Shown here one piece after another: positions 18,274 to 31,304 of a DNA stretch of 57,059 nucleotides. Under the pieces are notes generated by a model. The model did not search any database, was not told where the DNA came from, and saw nothing but the letters and a program-made list of their open reading frames with translations. The translations under genes were made by a program, and so were the position numbers. How positions within the stretch are numbered: the stretch's first letter is position 1; each line of letters starts with the position of its first letter. Source of the DNA: Nitrosomonas sp. Nm34 (GTDB taxonomy: Bacteria; Pseudomonadota; Gammaproteobacteria; Burkholderiales; Nitrosomonadaceae); NCBI RefSeq assembly GCF_900113925.1, contig NZ_FORD01000021.1, positions 1 to 57,059 of the forward strand, read 5' to 3'.

Positions 18274-20121
18274 TTACCTGAAATCCATATCCCCGCTCAT
18301 CAACCACCAGCGATTACGTAGTGTCTCTACCACTGGACCGGCACTCCACGCATTGGCTGGAATACAGATAGGTAATGCTTGCTTAATGCCCCCTGTCGCA
18401 ACAAAATACGAAGCAAAATTTTCGGTAATTTGGCAGCTTAACCGATGATGACCGCTCATCCCCGCTATCCTTCTTGCATGTGTTATTAGTAATGGAATTT
18501 CCTTTAATGGTGAAACGAGATCGGTGATTTCACAACCTTCTGCAGTATGTCGCAACACTAACACTCCGCGTACTTTCCTGCCAAATCGATTGATTACTAA
18601 TACAACCTGATAATGCTGGTGAGGATGACTGAGATAGCGATCGCGTAAGTATGTCCAATCGCGCACGCCGACTAATGCTTCCTCCAAATCCGCAGCCATA
18701 CTTCGCCAACATTGAGCAATCGCCGTAGCAATCCAGACATGATTGATATTTGAACTATCCACAACATGTAATCGCGTTAACCACTGCGGTGCTCTGGCTA
18801 GTGGCTGCCACTCGATCTCGCTCATATGCGCCGTTTCAGCATACAATCCTTGTCGCTCGGCTACTTTCATGGCCCGCTCGTTGGGAAAGCCAAATCCTAG
18901 CAAATAAGGCTTACCATAGCCTATATAGCGTTCCAGAAACGTTGCTGCCATCAGGAAAAAGGGTCCTTTTTTTGTCAAAATACCGCGTTCTGCTGAATCG
19001 ACCATAACATCACCAATCTGTACAGCTGCTTGCGGCTGACCAAAATACAAAATATTGCGTCCCATACCGCCATAATGAGCAATCAATTGATCCCCATGCC
19101 ATACCCCGATTGCACGGCCTCGCCCTGCACCATATTTCCAATGCCACATAGAAGGGGTCATACTATGACCAAAAGTTTGCTTGAATAAGGCTAGCATATC
19201 AGGGACCTGATTTTTTTCGAGCAAACGTAACCGCCACCGCGGCGGCTGTTTTTTTCTGAAATGCAGTAATGCATAACCAAATCGTCCACACGCATATTTT
19301 TCTTGATATAGCCGGTTGGATTCTTCCAGTTGCTCAAGACACTCAGCATTCATGGAAAGGTCATTCATCAACCGCTGCCGCTGGCGCGTCGTCACTTGGA
19401 GCAAATAATCCAGTGTAGGTGCAGCCATAGTCGACAAATCCAGCTGTTCAACCAATTCAAACCCCAAGCGATTGGCTAATGCCAGCATATCACTCAGCAA
19501 ATGCAGACCTTCCACACCAACCTCGTCTCGACGCAAAGCAAATTCGTCAACTATAAGCAAGCTCCCACCTTCAGTTACTAGATCCAATCCTTTATTAAAA
19601 ATGACTAATGGCTCGATATATTGGGCAGACTCCTGAAACAGGATAACATCAAAACTATCTTGTGCCGCTTCAAAGTCCTCCAAACGTTGGCAAGCCACCA
19701 TAACTTGGGAGCCCAAGCGTTTATGTATCAATGCGATTTGTTGGGCATCCGGCGTAATGCCGTAGACCTGGTATCCCTTCTGAATGAGTACAGAAAATGT
19801 TGTTCCCAAACCTATCCCCACTTCCAGAATGCGGCAGGGCGCAGCAGGTAAGCGATTCAAAAGCAGATCAGTTGAATATTGCTGTGCTGCTTCAAGATCA
19901 GTTTGATTTTCCTGAAACAACCCGTAATGCAAATAATTTACTCGACCCTCTTGGAGTAACAAAGCATGCGCATACACATTAAGTGGAAAAGCTAAATCCT
20001 TATAGGGAGAAGCCGTATGAGAGTTTATACAGCCATCATTATTATGGTTAAAAAAAGGAAGGGCTCTGTTTGGATCTAAACAGGACAATTGATCAAGCTG
20101 GAACTCCCTATTTTCCATCAT
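18274..20121 (-). CDS. SAM methyltransferase fused to a GNAT-like acyltransferase
   Basis: I place the start at the ATG ending at 20121, giving 615 residues beginning MMENREFQLDQLS; an upstream extension of the frame would lie inside wzt. Residues 80-270 form a class I SAM methyltransferase (ILEVGIGLGTTFSVL as motif I, FDVILFQESAQYIE). From about 325 to the end is a GNAT-type domain (LRLLEKNQVPDMLALFKQTF, HMSEIEW, VGIGxx-like GYGKPYLLGFGFPNERAM). The start overlaps the wzt stop by 14 bases, so translation is coupled. Placed directly after a Wzt-like ATPase, it could cap or modify the exported glycan's end, as methyltransferases do in Wzm/Wzt O-antigen systems. That role is inferred. Confidence 0.8.
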   Translation of the reverse strand: MMENREFQLDQLSCLDPNRALPFFNHNNDGCINSHTASPYKDLAFPLNVYAHALLLQEGRVNYLHYGLFQENQTDLEAAQQYSTDLLLNRLPAAPCRILEVGIGLGTTFSVLIQKGYQVYGITPDAQQIALIHKRLGSQVMVACQRLEDFEAAQDSFDVILFQESAQYIEPLVIFNKGLDLVTEGGSLLIVDEFALRRDEVGVEGLHLLSDMLALANRLGFELVEQLDLSTMAAPTLDYLLQVTTRQRQRLMNDLSMNAECLEQLEESNRLYQEKYACGRFGYALLHFRKKQPPRWRLRLLEKNQVPDMLALFKQTFGHSMTPSMWHWKYGAGRGRAIGVWHGDQLIAHYGGMGRNILYFGQPQAAVQIGDVMVDSAERGILTKKGPFFLMAATFLERYIGYGKPYLLGFGFPNERAMKVAERQGLYAETAHMSEIEWQPLARAPQWLTRLHVVDSSNINHVWIATAIAQCWRSMAADLEEALVGVRDWTYLRDRYLSHPHQHYQVVLVINRFGRKVRGVLVLRHTAEGCEITDLVSPLKEIPLLITHARRIAGMSGHHRLSCQITENFASYFVATGGIKQALPICIPANAWSAGPVVETLRNRWWLMSGDMDFR

Positions 20122-21385
20122 CAATTCTCCAGATATGCGGCACAGCAAAATAACCTTGCAATCTTCCTTCCTGCTGCACGCGCAGTGTAGATACCCCGCT
20201 TGCTGAATCATAGAGGTGTATGCCCTGCTCGCAAAGTAGAAAGACACTGACCAAATACTCCCCCTTGAGTAAGGGCAAACACTCAAAAACAGCACTAATC
20301 TGCCCGGTCCCCTTGGGAGTACGCTCCAGTATAACCTGATCTTCCCAGGTAGCGGCGCTTGTAAGCATACGTCCATCCATGGCATGTAGTGTAACCGCAA
20401 CAGTCGGACAGGGAATCGCGGGATCAGAAACAAATGATACTTTCACTCTAACCGTGGATTGACCACTTTTGACAATAGCGTCACGAGAGCTTTTTCCCTC
20501 GATCTCCACATCTACTTTATCTAAACGCGCATGTCCACTTACATACCCGCCAGCAGGGGGTGTATCCACCGGCATGACATCCTCACAAGGTGCAGTAGCT
20601 TGCTCAGCTGTAGCTAGTACACTTCTGTCTAAAAACGTCTGATAAGCAGATACCACCTGCTTTACATCCCCTTCTGCCATCAACTGACCCTGATTGATCC
20701 AAAGCGCTCGGGAACACATTGACTCAATCTGGAAAAGAGAATGAGAGCAAAATAAGATAGTCTTGCCCCTTTCCTTTAATTGCATGATGCGATTAAAAGA
20801 TTTTCGTGCAAATGAACCATCGCCTACTGATAATGCTTCATCAATAATCAAAATATCAGGATCAATGCTTATTGCTACCGAAAATGCCAGCCGGACATAC
20901 ATTCCACTAGAATAAGTTTTGACTGGTTGATCAATAAAATCCCGAATTTCTGAAAAGTCAATAATATACTCAATTCGATCTGCGATCTCTTCTTGAGTTA
21001 GACCCAGAATGGCAGCATTTAACCAGATATTTTCACGCCCAGTAAAATCTGGATTAAATCCAGCTCCTAACTCCAGTAAGGCTGCCAAGTGACCATTTAC
21101 CTCTACTTTGCCACAGGTAGGCGTCAATGTGCCACAAATGAGTTGTAATAAGGTTGACTTACCTGAGCCGTTGCGTCCAATAATTCCTATTACTTCACCA
21201 GGCATTATTTCTAAATTGATTTTCTGTAAGGCCCATAATTCCCGGTAATATCGGCGTCTACCACGCCATAAAAACTGTTTTAGACGATCTTTAGGTTGTG
21301 CGTAAAGCTGATAACATTTACCAAGATCATGTGTATAGACGGCGGGCTGTAGGGACACTGGTATTTGGCTGATATCCAAATTCAT
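20108..21385 (-). CDS. wzt: Polysaccharide ABC exporter ATPase, Wzt-type
   Basis: This is the ATPase of an ABC exporter for O-antigen-like chains or teichoic-acid-like polymers. I start it at the ATG at 21383-21385, which has AAGGAA six bases upstream; a TTG two codons earlier has no space for a ribosome binding site. The 425 residues carry Walker A GRNGSGKST (70-78), the signature YSSGMYVRLAF, and Walker B ILIIDEALSVGD. From about 255 a C-terminal domain (VDVEIEGKSSRDAIVKSGQS, VRVKVSF, GTGQISAVF) resembles the carbohydrate-binding Wzt C-domain. The membrane partner Wzm, normally just upstream, is not here: dnaA lies upstream in the opposite direction. Confidence 0.9.
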   Translation of the reverse strand: MNLDISQIPVSLQPAVYTHDLGKCYQLYAQPKDRLKQFLWRGRRRYYRELWALQKINLEIMPGEVIGIIGRNGSGKSTLLQLICGTLTPTCGKVEVNGHLAALLELGAGFNPDFTGRENIWLNAAILGLTQEEIADRIEYIIDFSEIRDFIDQPVKTYSSGMYVRLAFSVAISIDPDILIIDEALSVGDGSFARKSFNRIMQLKERGKTILFCSHSLFQIESMCSRALWINQGQLMAEGDVKQVVSAYQTFLDRSVLATAEQATAPCEDVMPVDTPPAGGYVSGHARLDKVDVEIEGKSSRDAIVKSGQSTVRVKVSFVSDPAIPCPTVAVTLHAMDGRMLTSAATWEDQVILERTPKGTGQISAVFECLPLLKGEYLVSVFLLCEQGIHLYDSASGVSTLRVQQEGRLQGYFAVPHIWRIDDGK

Positions 21386-21751
21386 CCACAATTCCTTATA
21401 CGTTTTTTTTATTCAGAATTTTGTGCTTCCGCTATAAACACTGGCAGGAACGATTGAGAAATAGTTTCAGTTTGATAAACACGGCGCCAACATAGAAAAA
21501 GTAAACTTATTTCTTCAAGAAGAATATTAAATCCAAAGCTATCTATTATACTATTGTCGACTACAAAACGACGACCTCTCAAAATTTGGTATCAATTCTC
21601 CTCTTTAAAAGTGCAAATTTTGTTCTAATGATCAAGCACTTTTAGAGTTTTTGGAAATGAGATTCCCACGCATATTCAAACATCAGTGTAGAATACACTA
21701 TGTAAAAATAGCAGTATAAGATAAATTTCAGATTAACTAGAATTTCCACTT
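21386..21751. other. Divergent wzt-dnaA intergenic region with large inverted repeat
   Basis: This 366-base AT-rich gap must hold the promoters of dnaA (rightward) and the glycan cluster (leftward), though I could not name hexamers with confidence. CTTTAAAAGTGC (21603-21614) and GCACTTTTAGAG (21636-21647) form an 11-of-12 inverted repeat with a 21-base loop, followed by five T. A one-mismatch DnaA box, TCATCCACA, lies at 21382-21390, overlapping the wzt start. Confidence 0.5.
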
Positions 21752-23125
21752 ATGCAGGCAATAGAAACTTTCTGGTACTCTTGTCTTAAGCATTTCAAGA
21801 AAGAGCTAAATGCCCAACAATTTAATACCTGGATTAAACCATTACAATTAGATATCTCTGAAAATTGTAATGATCAGCCTATATTAATTGCACCGAATCG
21901 ATTCGTCTTACAATGGGTTAAAGACAATTTTATACCTCATATTGAGGTAATGGCTCAACAACATTTTTCTAAGAAAATTCACTTTCAATTGATACTTGGA
22001 AATACATTTGATACAAAAATTTCTAATGATGAAAGCTCACATCATGTAAACAACAATTCTCCTGTTCAATCATTAATTACTAAACCTGTACCCAAAAAAA
22101 GAAACGCTAGCCATCTAAATCCCAATTTTACTTTTGATAGCTTCGTTACTGGAAAAGCCAATCAACTCGCTCGGGCTGGTGCAATTCAAGTTGCCGAACG
22201 TCCCGGGATCGCTTACAACCCTTTATTCATTTATGGTGGAGTTGGTTTAGGCAAAACGCATCTAATTCAAGCTATTGGTAATTATGTTTTTGAAAACAAT
22301 CATGAAGCTAAAATACGCTATGTTCATGCTGAAAAATATGTTTCTGATGTAGTCAGTGCTTATCAACACAAGTCATTTGATAAATTCAAATTGTATTATC
22401 ACTCACTAGATGTGTTACTTGTTGATGATGTTCAGTTTTTTGGAGGCAAGAATCGTACTCAAGAAGAATTTTTCTATGCTTTCAATACCCTTGTTGAAGC
22501 GCATAAACAAGTCATTATTACTTGCGATAGTTATCCCAAAGAAATATCGGGCTTAGAAGAGCGTCTGGTATCAAGATTTGGTTGGGGATTAACAGTTGCG
22601 GTTGAGCCGCCAGAGCTAGAAATGCGGGTCGCTATTCTCTTAAAAAAGGCATTGATAGAAAAAATCGTTCTAGATGAGAATGTTGCTTTTTTTGTTGCGA
22701 AGCATATCCGTTCCAATGTTCGTGAATTGGAAGGCGCGCTGAAGCGGATACTGGCTTATTCTCGTTTTACAGGCCATCCCCTTTCCTTGGAGTTAGCAAA
22801 AGAAGCGTTGAAGGATTTGTTAGCTGTCCAGAACCGGCAAATCTCCATCGAAAATATTCAAAAAACTGTCGCTGATTACTACAAAATTAAAGTGGCTGAG
22901 ATGTACTCTAAAAAACGTACGCGCATCGTGGCAAGACCCAGGCAGGTCGCTATGGCTATTGCCAAAGAACTCACGCAATTAAGTTTACCTGATATTGGGG
23001 AAGCATTTGGGGGGCGAGATCACACAACTGTCTTGCATGCTCACCGAAAAATTGCAGAATTACGCTCATCTGATCCCATCGTAAGCCGGGATTATAATGC
23101 TTTATTACATATTCTACGGGGTTGA
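21752..23125 (+). CDS. dnaA: Chromosomal replication initiator DnaA
   Basis: DnaA binds DnaA boxes and opens the origin. The 457 residues have domain I ([21 protein letters not shown] at the start), a short linker domain II (about 90-125), the AAA+ domain III with Walker [10 protein letters not shown] and Walker [11 protein letters not shown], and domain IV with the box-binding signature [15 protein letters not shown]. The linker is short, as in related ammonia oxidisers. It is the first rightward gene and is followed by dnaN after 206 bases carrying DnaA boxes, so autoregulation is likely. Confidence 0.98.
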   Translation: MQAIETFWYSCLKHFKKELNAQQFNTWIKPLQLDISENCNDQPILIAPNRFVLQWVKDNFIPHIEVMAQQHFSKKIHFQLILGNTFDTKISNDESSHHVNNNSPVQSLITKPVPKKRNASHLNPNFTFDSFVTGKANQLARAGAIQVAERPGIAYNPLFIYGGVGLGKTHLIQAIGNYVFENNHEAKIRYVHAEKYVSDVVSAYQHKSFDKFKLYYHSLDVLLVDDVQFFGGKNRTQEEFFYAFNTLVEAHKQVIITCDSYPKEISGLEERLVSRFGWGLTVAVEPPELEMRVAILLKKALIEKIVLDENVAFFVAKHIRSNVRELEGALKRILAYSRFTGHPLSLELAKEALKDLLAVQNRQISIENIQKTVADYYKIKVAEMYSKKRTRIVARPRQVAMAIAKELTQLSLPDIGEAFGGRDHTTVLHAHRKIAELRSSDPIVSRDYNALLHILRG

Positions 23126-23331
23126 TGTGGATAATTTGTATATAAAATCTGAATAGTTTGAGGATAATTTGAAAGAAAATTAATTTCTCAAATTTATCCA
23201 CAAATTATTCAATTAAAACTTTTATTTTATACAAGCCTGAAATTATATTTAAGGATTTGATATTTATTATATTTTTATAGATATACCGGAATTGAATTAT
23301 ATTTATATACTCTTATTAAAGTTTAAATAAT
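23126..23331. other. Candidate chromosomal origin (oriC) between dnaA and dnaN
   Basis: Directly after the dnaA stop there is a perfect DnaA box on the complement, TGTGGATAA (23126-23134). A one-mismatch copy, TGAGGATAA, lies at 23159-23167, and a perfect box, TTATCCACA, at 23194-23202. The next 130 bases are almost entirely A and T, suitable as an unwinding element. Gene direction switches around this locus: the left side reads leftward and the right side rightward. Boxes plus AT-rich DNA beside dnaA make this the best oriC candidate in the window. Strand-composition skew could not be computed here. Confidence 0.65.
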
Positions 23332-24453
23332 ATGAATTTAATAAAAGCTAGCCGGGATTTTTTACTAAAGCCTTTGCAAATTGTTAATGGCATTGTTGAG
23401 CGGCGTCATACTCTACCAATACTTTCCAACGTGCTTATTAAGCAAGAGAACGGGAAAATCATTTTTGTAACCACTGATCTTGAAATAGAAATTGAAACGT
23501 ATTTACAAATTTCTGAAACAGTAACCTCACAGGAATTTTCTGCTCTTACCGTCTCATCAAAAAAAATGCTGGAGATATTACGTACTTTTTCTTCCGATAC
23601 AGAAGTTACTCTGGCAAAAATTGATAATCGACTACAGATTAACGCGATTAAAAGTCGTTTCAGCTTGCAAATACTTCCTGCAGATGACTTTCCGAGAATG
23701 CCAAAGGAAGAGATGCCAGAGATCACGCTTACGCTCTCGCAACAAAATTTAAAGAATCTTCTTCACTTAGTACAGTATGCTGTGGCACAGCAGGATATTC
23801 GCTATTATCTGAATGGATTATTGCTTTTAATCGAAGGTAAATATCTAAAAGTTATAGCTACGGATAGTCATCGTCTTAGCTATGCTTCAATTGAACTGGA
23901 AGATGAATGGGAAAGAAAAGAAACTATTATTCCCAGGAAAACTGTGCAGGAACTTTCAAAATTACTTAATGAAACTGAAGAACCCGTTATTATAGAAGTC
24001 TTTCCAAAAAAGATACGCTTTGCTTTTTCAGACATTGTATTAACTTCTAAAGTCATCGAAGGAAAATTTCCAGACTTCAACCGTGCGATTCCCGTGAATA
24101 ATACCAAGCAATTCAGTATAAACCGCCAAAGTTTTTTGCAAGGGTTGCAGCGAGTGGCCATTCTATCCAATGCGAATGAGAAGTTTCGCGGCGTAAGGCT
24201 AGTGATTTCAAATGGCATATTAAGTATTGTTTGTAAAAATAGTGAGCAAGAGGAAGCCCAAGAAGATCTCGAAATTGACTATCAGCAAGATACTATCGAT
24301 ATCAGTTTTAATATTAATTACTTATTAGATGTATTAAATAATCTCAATAGTGATAGCGTTCAATGTGCTTTTGAAAATGCTAATAGTAGTACTTTAATAA
24401 CTATTCCAAAGAATGATCATTTTAAATATGTTGTGATGCCGATGCGATTGTAA
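23332..24453 (+). CDS. dnaN: DNA polymerase III sliding clamp (beta subunit)
   Basis: DnaN forms the ring that holds DNA polymerase III on DNA. The 373 residues are of family length and comprise three similar domains. Recognisable parts are the N-terminal RDFLLKPLQIVNGIVERRHT with LPILSNVLI, the central YLNGLLLLIEGKYLKVIATDSHRLS region, and the C-terminal DHFKYVVMPMRL, ending in the MPMRL motif that lines the protein-binding pocket. No recF follows; gyrB is the next gene after 75 bases. Confidence 0.98.
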   Translation: MNLIKASRDFLLKPLQIVNGIVERRHTLPILSNVLIKQENGKIIFVTTDLEIEIETYLQISETVTSQEFSALTVSSKKMLEILRTFSSDTEVTLAKIDNRLQINAIKSRFSLQILPADDFPRMPKEEMPEITLTLSQQNLKNLLHLVQYAVAQQDIRYYLNGLLLLIEGKYLKVIATDSHRLSYASIELEDEWERKETIIPRKTVQELSKLLNETEEPVIIEVFPKKIRFAFSDIVLTSKVIEGKFPDFNRAIPVNNTKQFSINRQSFLQGLQRVAILSNANEKFRGVRLVISNGILSIVCKNSEQEEAQEDLEIDYQQDTIDISFNINYLLDVLNNLNSDSVQCAFENANSSTLITIPKNDHFKYVVMPMRL

Positions 24454-26943
<2,490 letters not shown>

Positions 26944-27068
26944 AGGAATTTTGCTTCCAAAGCAAATTCTTCAGTCTCTATAAAATAAAACACATGATCT
27001 CTTTCACAAATCAATTTGTAATCATCCTATGATGCCCGCATTTTTTATATTTTTTGGATCAGTCCGCG

Positions 27069-27097
27069 TTGACTGATAAGCTTAAGCGAGTTAAAAT
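27069..27097 (+). promoter_or_regulatory. Sigma-70 promoter of the atp operon
   Basis: TTGACT (27069-27074), a 17-base spacer and TAAAAT (27092-27097) match the sigma-70 consensus at five of six positions in each hexamer. The site points at atpI, 58 bases downstream, and is the only clear promoter between gyrB and the atp genes. Confidence 0.7.
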
Positions 27098-27154
27098 CTC
27101 GTACTTTTATATATGCGTGTAGCTGGAAATTTTCGGTTCTAAGCGAGAACAATT

Positions 27155-27538
27155 ATGCCTTGGATACGGAATAAGCCACTGCACGTGGTGATACGCTGGC
27201 AAGTATTATTTACAGTATTTATTGCGCTAGTATTTTGGGGAGTATTGGGGTTACATGGGGCTATTTCAGGATTTCTTGGTGGAATGGTCAATGTGGTTTC
27301 TTCTACAGTTTATGCATTCATAATTTCTCATCATAAGGGTTATACAGCTGGCGGGGCAATACGTACTGCTCTCAGAGCAGAAGCAATAAAAATAATCGTT
27401 ATAATAGTTCTGCTTTGGACAGTGTTTGCAGTGTATAAAGAAGTTAATGCTAGTGCATTTATCGGGGTATTTATCATAACAGTCATCATCTTTAGTATGG
27501 CTTTATTTGTGCCTGATAATACTAAAAATAGTAAATAA
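27155..27538 (+). CDS. atpI: ATP synthase subunit I
   Basis: AtpI is a small membrane protein that helps assemble the c-ring and sits first in many atp operons. The 127 residues have a basic start (PWIRNKPLHVVIRWQ) and four hydrophobic segments, including VLFTVFIALVFWGVLGL and IIVIIVLLWTVFAVY. The segment GAISGFLGGMVNVVSS holds the Gly-rich turn of the family. It lies 27 bases ahead of atpB and behind the operon promoter. Confidence 0.9.
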   Translation: MPWIRNKPLHVVIRWQVLFTVFIALVFWGVLGLHGAISGFLGGMVNVVSSTVYAFIISHHKGYTAGGAIRTALRAEAIKIIVIIVLLWTVFAVYKEVNASAFIGVFIITVIIFSMALFVPDNTKNSK

Positions 27539-27565
27539 CAAAATTAAATAGCAGATAAATTAATA

Positions 27566-28375
27566 ATGGCATCAGATCTTGAGCTTACTCCAACCTCATA
27601 CATAAACCATCATCTTACTAACTTAACTGTATCTCTGGGAGAAGAGCCGTTTTGGACACTGCATGTGGATACATTGCTGATGTCTATCATTCTCGGCATG
27701 CTGGGAATGGGTTTTTTGTGGCTAATCGTCCGTAGAGCTACACCTGGTGTACCTACTAAACGACAGGCTTTTGTAGAGCTACTTGTGGAATTTATCGATA
27801 CACAAGTAAAAAATACATTTCATGGTGACAGGCATAAATTTGTCGCGCCAGCAGCCTTGACTATTTTCGTATGGGTATTGTTGCTTAATACAATGGATTT
27901 GTTACCGATTGATATTATGGCATGGGTTTATGAGCATGTATTTGGGCTGCATAATTGGCGCACTGTTCCAACTACCGATGTGAATACCACGTTTGCATTG
28001 GCGCTTTCCATATGGTTCTTAATGATATTCTTTAACGTTCAAGTCAAGGGAGTAGGTGGATGGACGTATGAGCTGTTTTGTACGCCATTTGGAAAAAATC
28101 CAATACTTTGGCCGCTGAATTTATTGTTCAACATGATTGAGTATGTATCAAAGCCACTGTCTCATTCTCTGCGGCTCTTTGGGAATATCTACGCAGGAGA
28201 GATCATTTTCCTCCTTCTGGGGATGTGGGCAGCTACTGGCGTTACTGGCTCCTTTTTTAGCGTGATTCTGGGCGTGGGATGGTTGATTTTTCATATTCTG
28301 ATAGTAACACTCCAAGCATTCATTTTTATGATGCTCGCTGTGGTTTATTTATCAATGGCGCATGAGTCACATTAA
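27566..28375 (+). CDS. atpB: ATP synthase F0 subunit a
   Basis: Subunit a provides the proton half-channels of F0. The 269 residues have five to six membrane helices. The essential Arg lies in the helix [19 protein letters not shown], and the last helix [20 protein letters not shown] is typical. The N-terminal part reads [18 protein letters not shown]. It is the second gene of the operon, 51 bases before atpE. Confidence 0.97.
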   Translation: MASDLELTPTSYINHHLTNLTVSLGEEPFWTLHVDTLLMSIILGMLGMGFLWLIVRRATPGVPTKRQAFVELLVEFIDTQVKNTFHGDRHKFVAPAALTIFVWVLLLNTMDLLPIDIMAWVYEHVFGLHNWRTVPTTDVNTTFALALSIWFLMIFFNVQVKGVGGWTYELFCTPFGKNPILWPLNLLFNMIEYVSKPLSHSLRLFGNIYAGEIIFLLLGMWAATGVTGSFFSVILGVGWLIFHILIVTLQAFIFMMLAVVYLSMAHESH

Positions 28376-28396
28376 ATATAAATATAAGTTTCTTAA

Positions 28397-28699
<303 letters not shown>

Positions 28700-28738
28700 T
28701 ATTTATTTGTAATTAATAAAACTTACACGAAGCTGGCT

Positions 28739-29212
28739 ATGAATATTAATTTCACTCTCATCTCTCAAGCACTAGCCTTTTCGATATTCATATGGTTTAC
28801 GGTCAAATTTGTCTGGCCACCTTTGTTGCGTGCAATTGAAGAGCGTCAAAAGCAAATTGCCGATGGTTTAGCTGCCGGCGAGCGTGGTAAAAAAGAGCTG
28901 GAGCTTGCAAGTCAAAGATCTTCGGAAGCGTTAAAAGAAGCTAAGCAGCGCGCCACAGAAATTATTACACAAGCTGAGAAGCGAGCAGCGGAGATTGTTG
29001 AAGAAGCCAAGGATAATGCAAGGATCGAAGGAGAGCGGATATTGACAGCCGCTAAAGCTGAAATTGAGCATGAAATATTTGGAGCAAAAGAAGCTTTACG
29101 CCAGCAAATTGCCAATTTAGCATTAGCAGGGGCAACGAAAATATTGCGGCGTGAGGTGAATGCCAAAGTCCATGCTGATCTGCTTGCATCAATTCAAGAA
29201 GAGTTAAAGTAA
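28739..29212 (+). CDS. atpF: ATP synthase F0 subunit b
   Basis: Subunit b is the peripheral stalk that keeps F1 from turning. The 157 residues have one N-terminal membrane helix ([20 protein letters not shown], about 10-29) and a long charged helix with [20 protein letters not shown] and many Ala/Glu/Lys heptads that dimerises. Its TAA stop overlaps the atpH ATG (TAATG), so the two are translationally coupled. The length is that of a single homodimer-forming b subunit; no b' gene is present. Confidence 0.96.
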   Translation: MNINFTLISQALAFSIFIWFTVKFVWPPLLRAIEERQKQIADGLAAGERGKKELELASQRSSEALKEAKQRATEIITQAEKRAAEIVEEAKDNARIEGERILTAAKAEIEHEIFGAKEALRQQIANLALAGATKILRREVNAKVHADLLASIQEELK

Positions 29213-29748
29213 TGGCTGAGGAAATAACAATTGCTAGACCTTATGCTGAGGCCGTATTTAAATTAGCAAAGGAAAAGAATGCATTATCGTCTTGGTCGGA
29301 TATGCTCAATGCGCTTACAGAGGTGACAACGATAGAGCAGATACGAACTCTTATTTCAGATCCAGGCGTACCAGCCAACAAGTTAGCTGAAATAATTTTG
29401 GAGGTTTGTGAAAATAAGCTCGATAGTGATGGAAGAAATTTAGTTAATTTATTGATTGAAAATAATCGATTAGATGTGCTTCCTCAATTGAGTGCTCTGT
29501 ATGAACAATTAAAAGCTCAGTTTGAAGAAATACTGGAGGCAAATATTATTTCTGCGTACGCTATTTCAGATAGCCAACTAGAGAAATTAGTGTCGGTGCT
29601 TGAAAATAAATTTAAATGTAAAATTAAAGCAAAAGTAAACATAGATCCAGAGTTAATAGGCGGAGTAAAGATAGTAATTGGCGATGAAGTTATTGATAGC
29701 TCCGTACGCGGTAAACTCGAGACCATGTCTGTTGCCCTCAAAAGCTAG
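29212..29748 (+). CDS. atpH: ATP synthase F1 subunit delta
   Basis: Delta links the peripheral stalk to the top of the F1 head. The 178 residues open with [19 protein letters not shown], as usual in the family. They end with the conserved [20 protein letters not shown] and RGKLETM. The ATG overlaps the atpF stop, and atpA follows after 11 bases. Length and both terminal motifs are normal. Confidence 0.96.
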   Translation: MAEEITIARPYAEAVFKLAKEKNALSSWSDMLNALTEVTTIEQIRTLISDPGVPANKLAEIILEVCENKLDSDGRNLVNLLIENNRLDVLPQLSALYEQLKAQFEEILEANIISAYAISDSQLEKLVSVLENKFKCKIKAKVNIDPELIGGVKIVIGDEVIDSSVRGKLETMSVALKS

Positions 29749-29759
29749 GAGTTATTAAA

Positions 29760-31301
29760 ATGCAGTTAAACCCATCAGAAATCAGTGAGCTGATTAAAAG
29801 TAGGATTGAAGGACTTTCTATATCGACTGAGGTTCGTACTCAAGGCACCATCGTATCATTAACTGATGGCATTGTTCGAATTCACGGACTTTCAGATGTG
29901 ATGCAAGGGGAAATGCTTGAGTTTCCCGGCAATACCTTTGGTTTGGCATTGAATTTAGAAAGAGATTCAGTCGGTGCGGTTATTCTGGGTGCTTATGAAC
30001 ACCTCACTGAAGGCGATACTGTCAAATGTACAGGACGGATATTAGAAGTACCAGTTGGTGAAGGTTTGTTAGGACGGGTAGTTAACGCATTAGGACAACC
30101 CATAGATGGAAAAGGACCTATCGCAGCTAAGGGAACAGAGCCTATAGAGAAAATTGCACCAGGCGTTATTTGGCGACAATCTGTTGATCAACCAGTTCAA
30201 ACTGGGCTTAAGGCTGTTGATGCCATGGTGCCAGTTGGCCGAGGCCAGCGCGAATTGATCATTGGGGATCGCCAGACCGGGAAAACGGCTGTAGCAATAG
30301 ATGCAATCATTAATCAGAAAGGTGAGAATATGATTTGTATCTATGTGGCAATTGGGCAAAAAGCTTCATCAATTGCAAACGTTGTGCGTAAACTTGAGGA
30401 GCATGGCGCAATGGAATATACCATTGTCGTTGTAGCATCAGCTTCTGAATCCGCCGCGATGCAATTTATAGCACCCTATTCAGGTTGCACGATGGGCGAA
30501 TATTTTAGAGATAGAGGGCAAGATGCGCTCATCGTATATGATGATTTGACTAAACAGGCTTGGGCATATCGTCAAATATCGTTATTGCTCCGTCGACCTC
30601 CCGGTCGGGAAGCTTATCCAGGAGACGTGTTTTATCTACATTCTCGCTTGTTGGAACGTGCAGCAAGGGTAAGTGCTGATTATGTCGAAAAATATACAAA
30701 GGGAGCGGTTAAGGGAAAAACAGGATCGTTAACAGCGTTACCAATCATTGAAACGCAAGCAGGTGACGTGACTGCATTTGTGCCCACCAATGTTATCTCC
30801 ATTACTGATGGGCAGATATTTCTAGAAACAGATCTATTTAATGCTGGAATTCGTCCTGCTATCAATGCCGGTATTTCTGTATCGCGCGTCGGCGGGGCGG
30901 CACAAACAAAAGTAATTAAAAAACTAGGTGGCGGTATACGATTAGCATTAGCGCAATATCGTGAACTTGCTGCTTTTGCACAGTTTGCATCGGATCTGGA
31001 TGAAGCAACACGTAAGCAACTTGAGCGCGGGAAAATGGCAACCGAGCTGATGAAGCAGTCGCAATTTGCTACCTTGAGTGTGTCAGAGATGGCATTGACG
31101 CTTTTTGCGTTGAATAAGGGATACCTTGATGATGTTGAAGTCAAGCGAGGTTTAGCATTTGAAGCAGCTTTGAGGAGCTATATGCGTAATCAACATGCTG
31201 AAATTATGGATAAGATTGAAACAACCAAAAATCTGGATGATGCGACTGAGCAGGCGTTATCTGCAGCAATCGAAGAATTTAAAAAAACTGGGACATATTA
31301 A
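29760..31301 (+). CDS. atpA: ATP synthase F1 subunit alpha
   Basis: Alpha makes half of the hexameric F1 head and carries the non-catalytic nucleotide site. The 513 residues match the family length. The Walker A is GDRQTGKTA and the beta-strand [19 protein letters not shown] is typical. [20 protein letters not shown] and the Arg-finger region [13 protein letters not shown] are intact. The alpha N-terminal start [14 protein letters not shown] that binds delta is present. It is the central gene of the operon, three bases before atpG. Confidence 0.98.
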   Translation: MQLNPSEISELIKSRIEGLSISTEVRTQGTIVSLTDGIVRIHGLSDVMQGEMLEFPGNTFGLALNLERDSVGAVILGAYEHLTEGDTVKCTGRILEVPVGEGLLGRVVNALGQPIDGKGPIAAKGTEPIEKIAPGVIWRQSVDQPVQTGLKAVDAMVPVGRGQRELIIGDRQTGKTAVAIDAIINQKGENMICIYVAIGQKASSIANVVRKLEEHGAMEYTIVVVASASESAAMQFIAPYSGCTMGEYFRDRGQDALIVYDDLTKQAWAYRQISLLLRRPPGREAYPGDVFYLHSRLLERAARVSADYVEKYTKGAVKGKTGSLTALPIIETQAGDVTAFVPTNVISITDGQIFLETDLFNAGIRPAINAGISVSRVGGAAQTKVIKKLGGGIRLALAQYRELAAFAQFASDLDEATRKQLERGKMATELMKQSQFATLSVSEMALTLFALNKGYLDDVEVKRGLAFEAALRSYMRNQHAEIMDKIETTKNLDDATEQALSAAIEEFKKTGTY

Positions 31302-31304
31302 CTG

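Noticed and set aside
20122..20433. N-terminal extension of the methyltransferase-GNAT frame
   Set aside because: It lies entirely within wzt in another frame, and a good ATG exists at the overlap.
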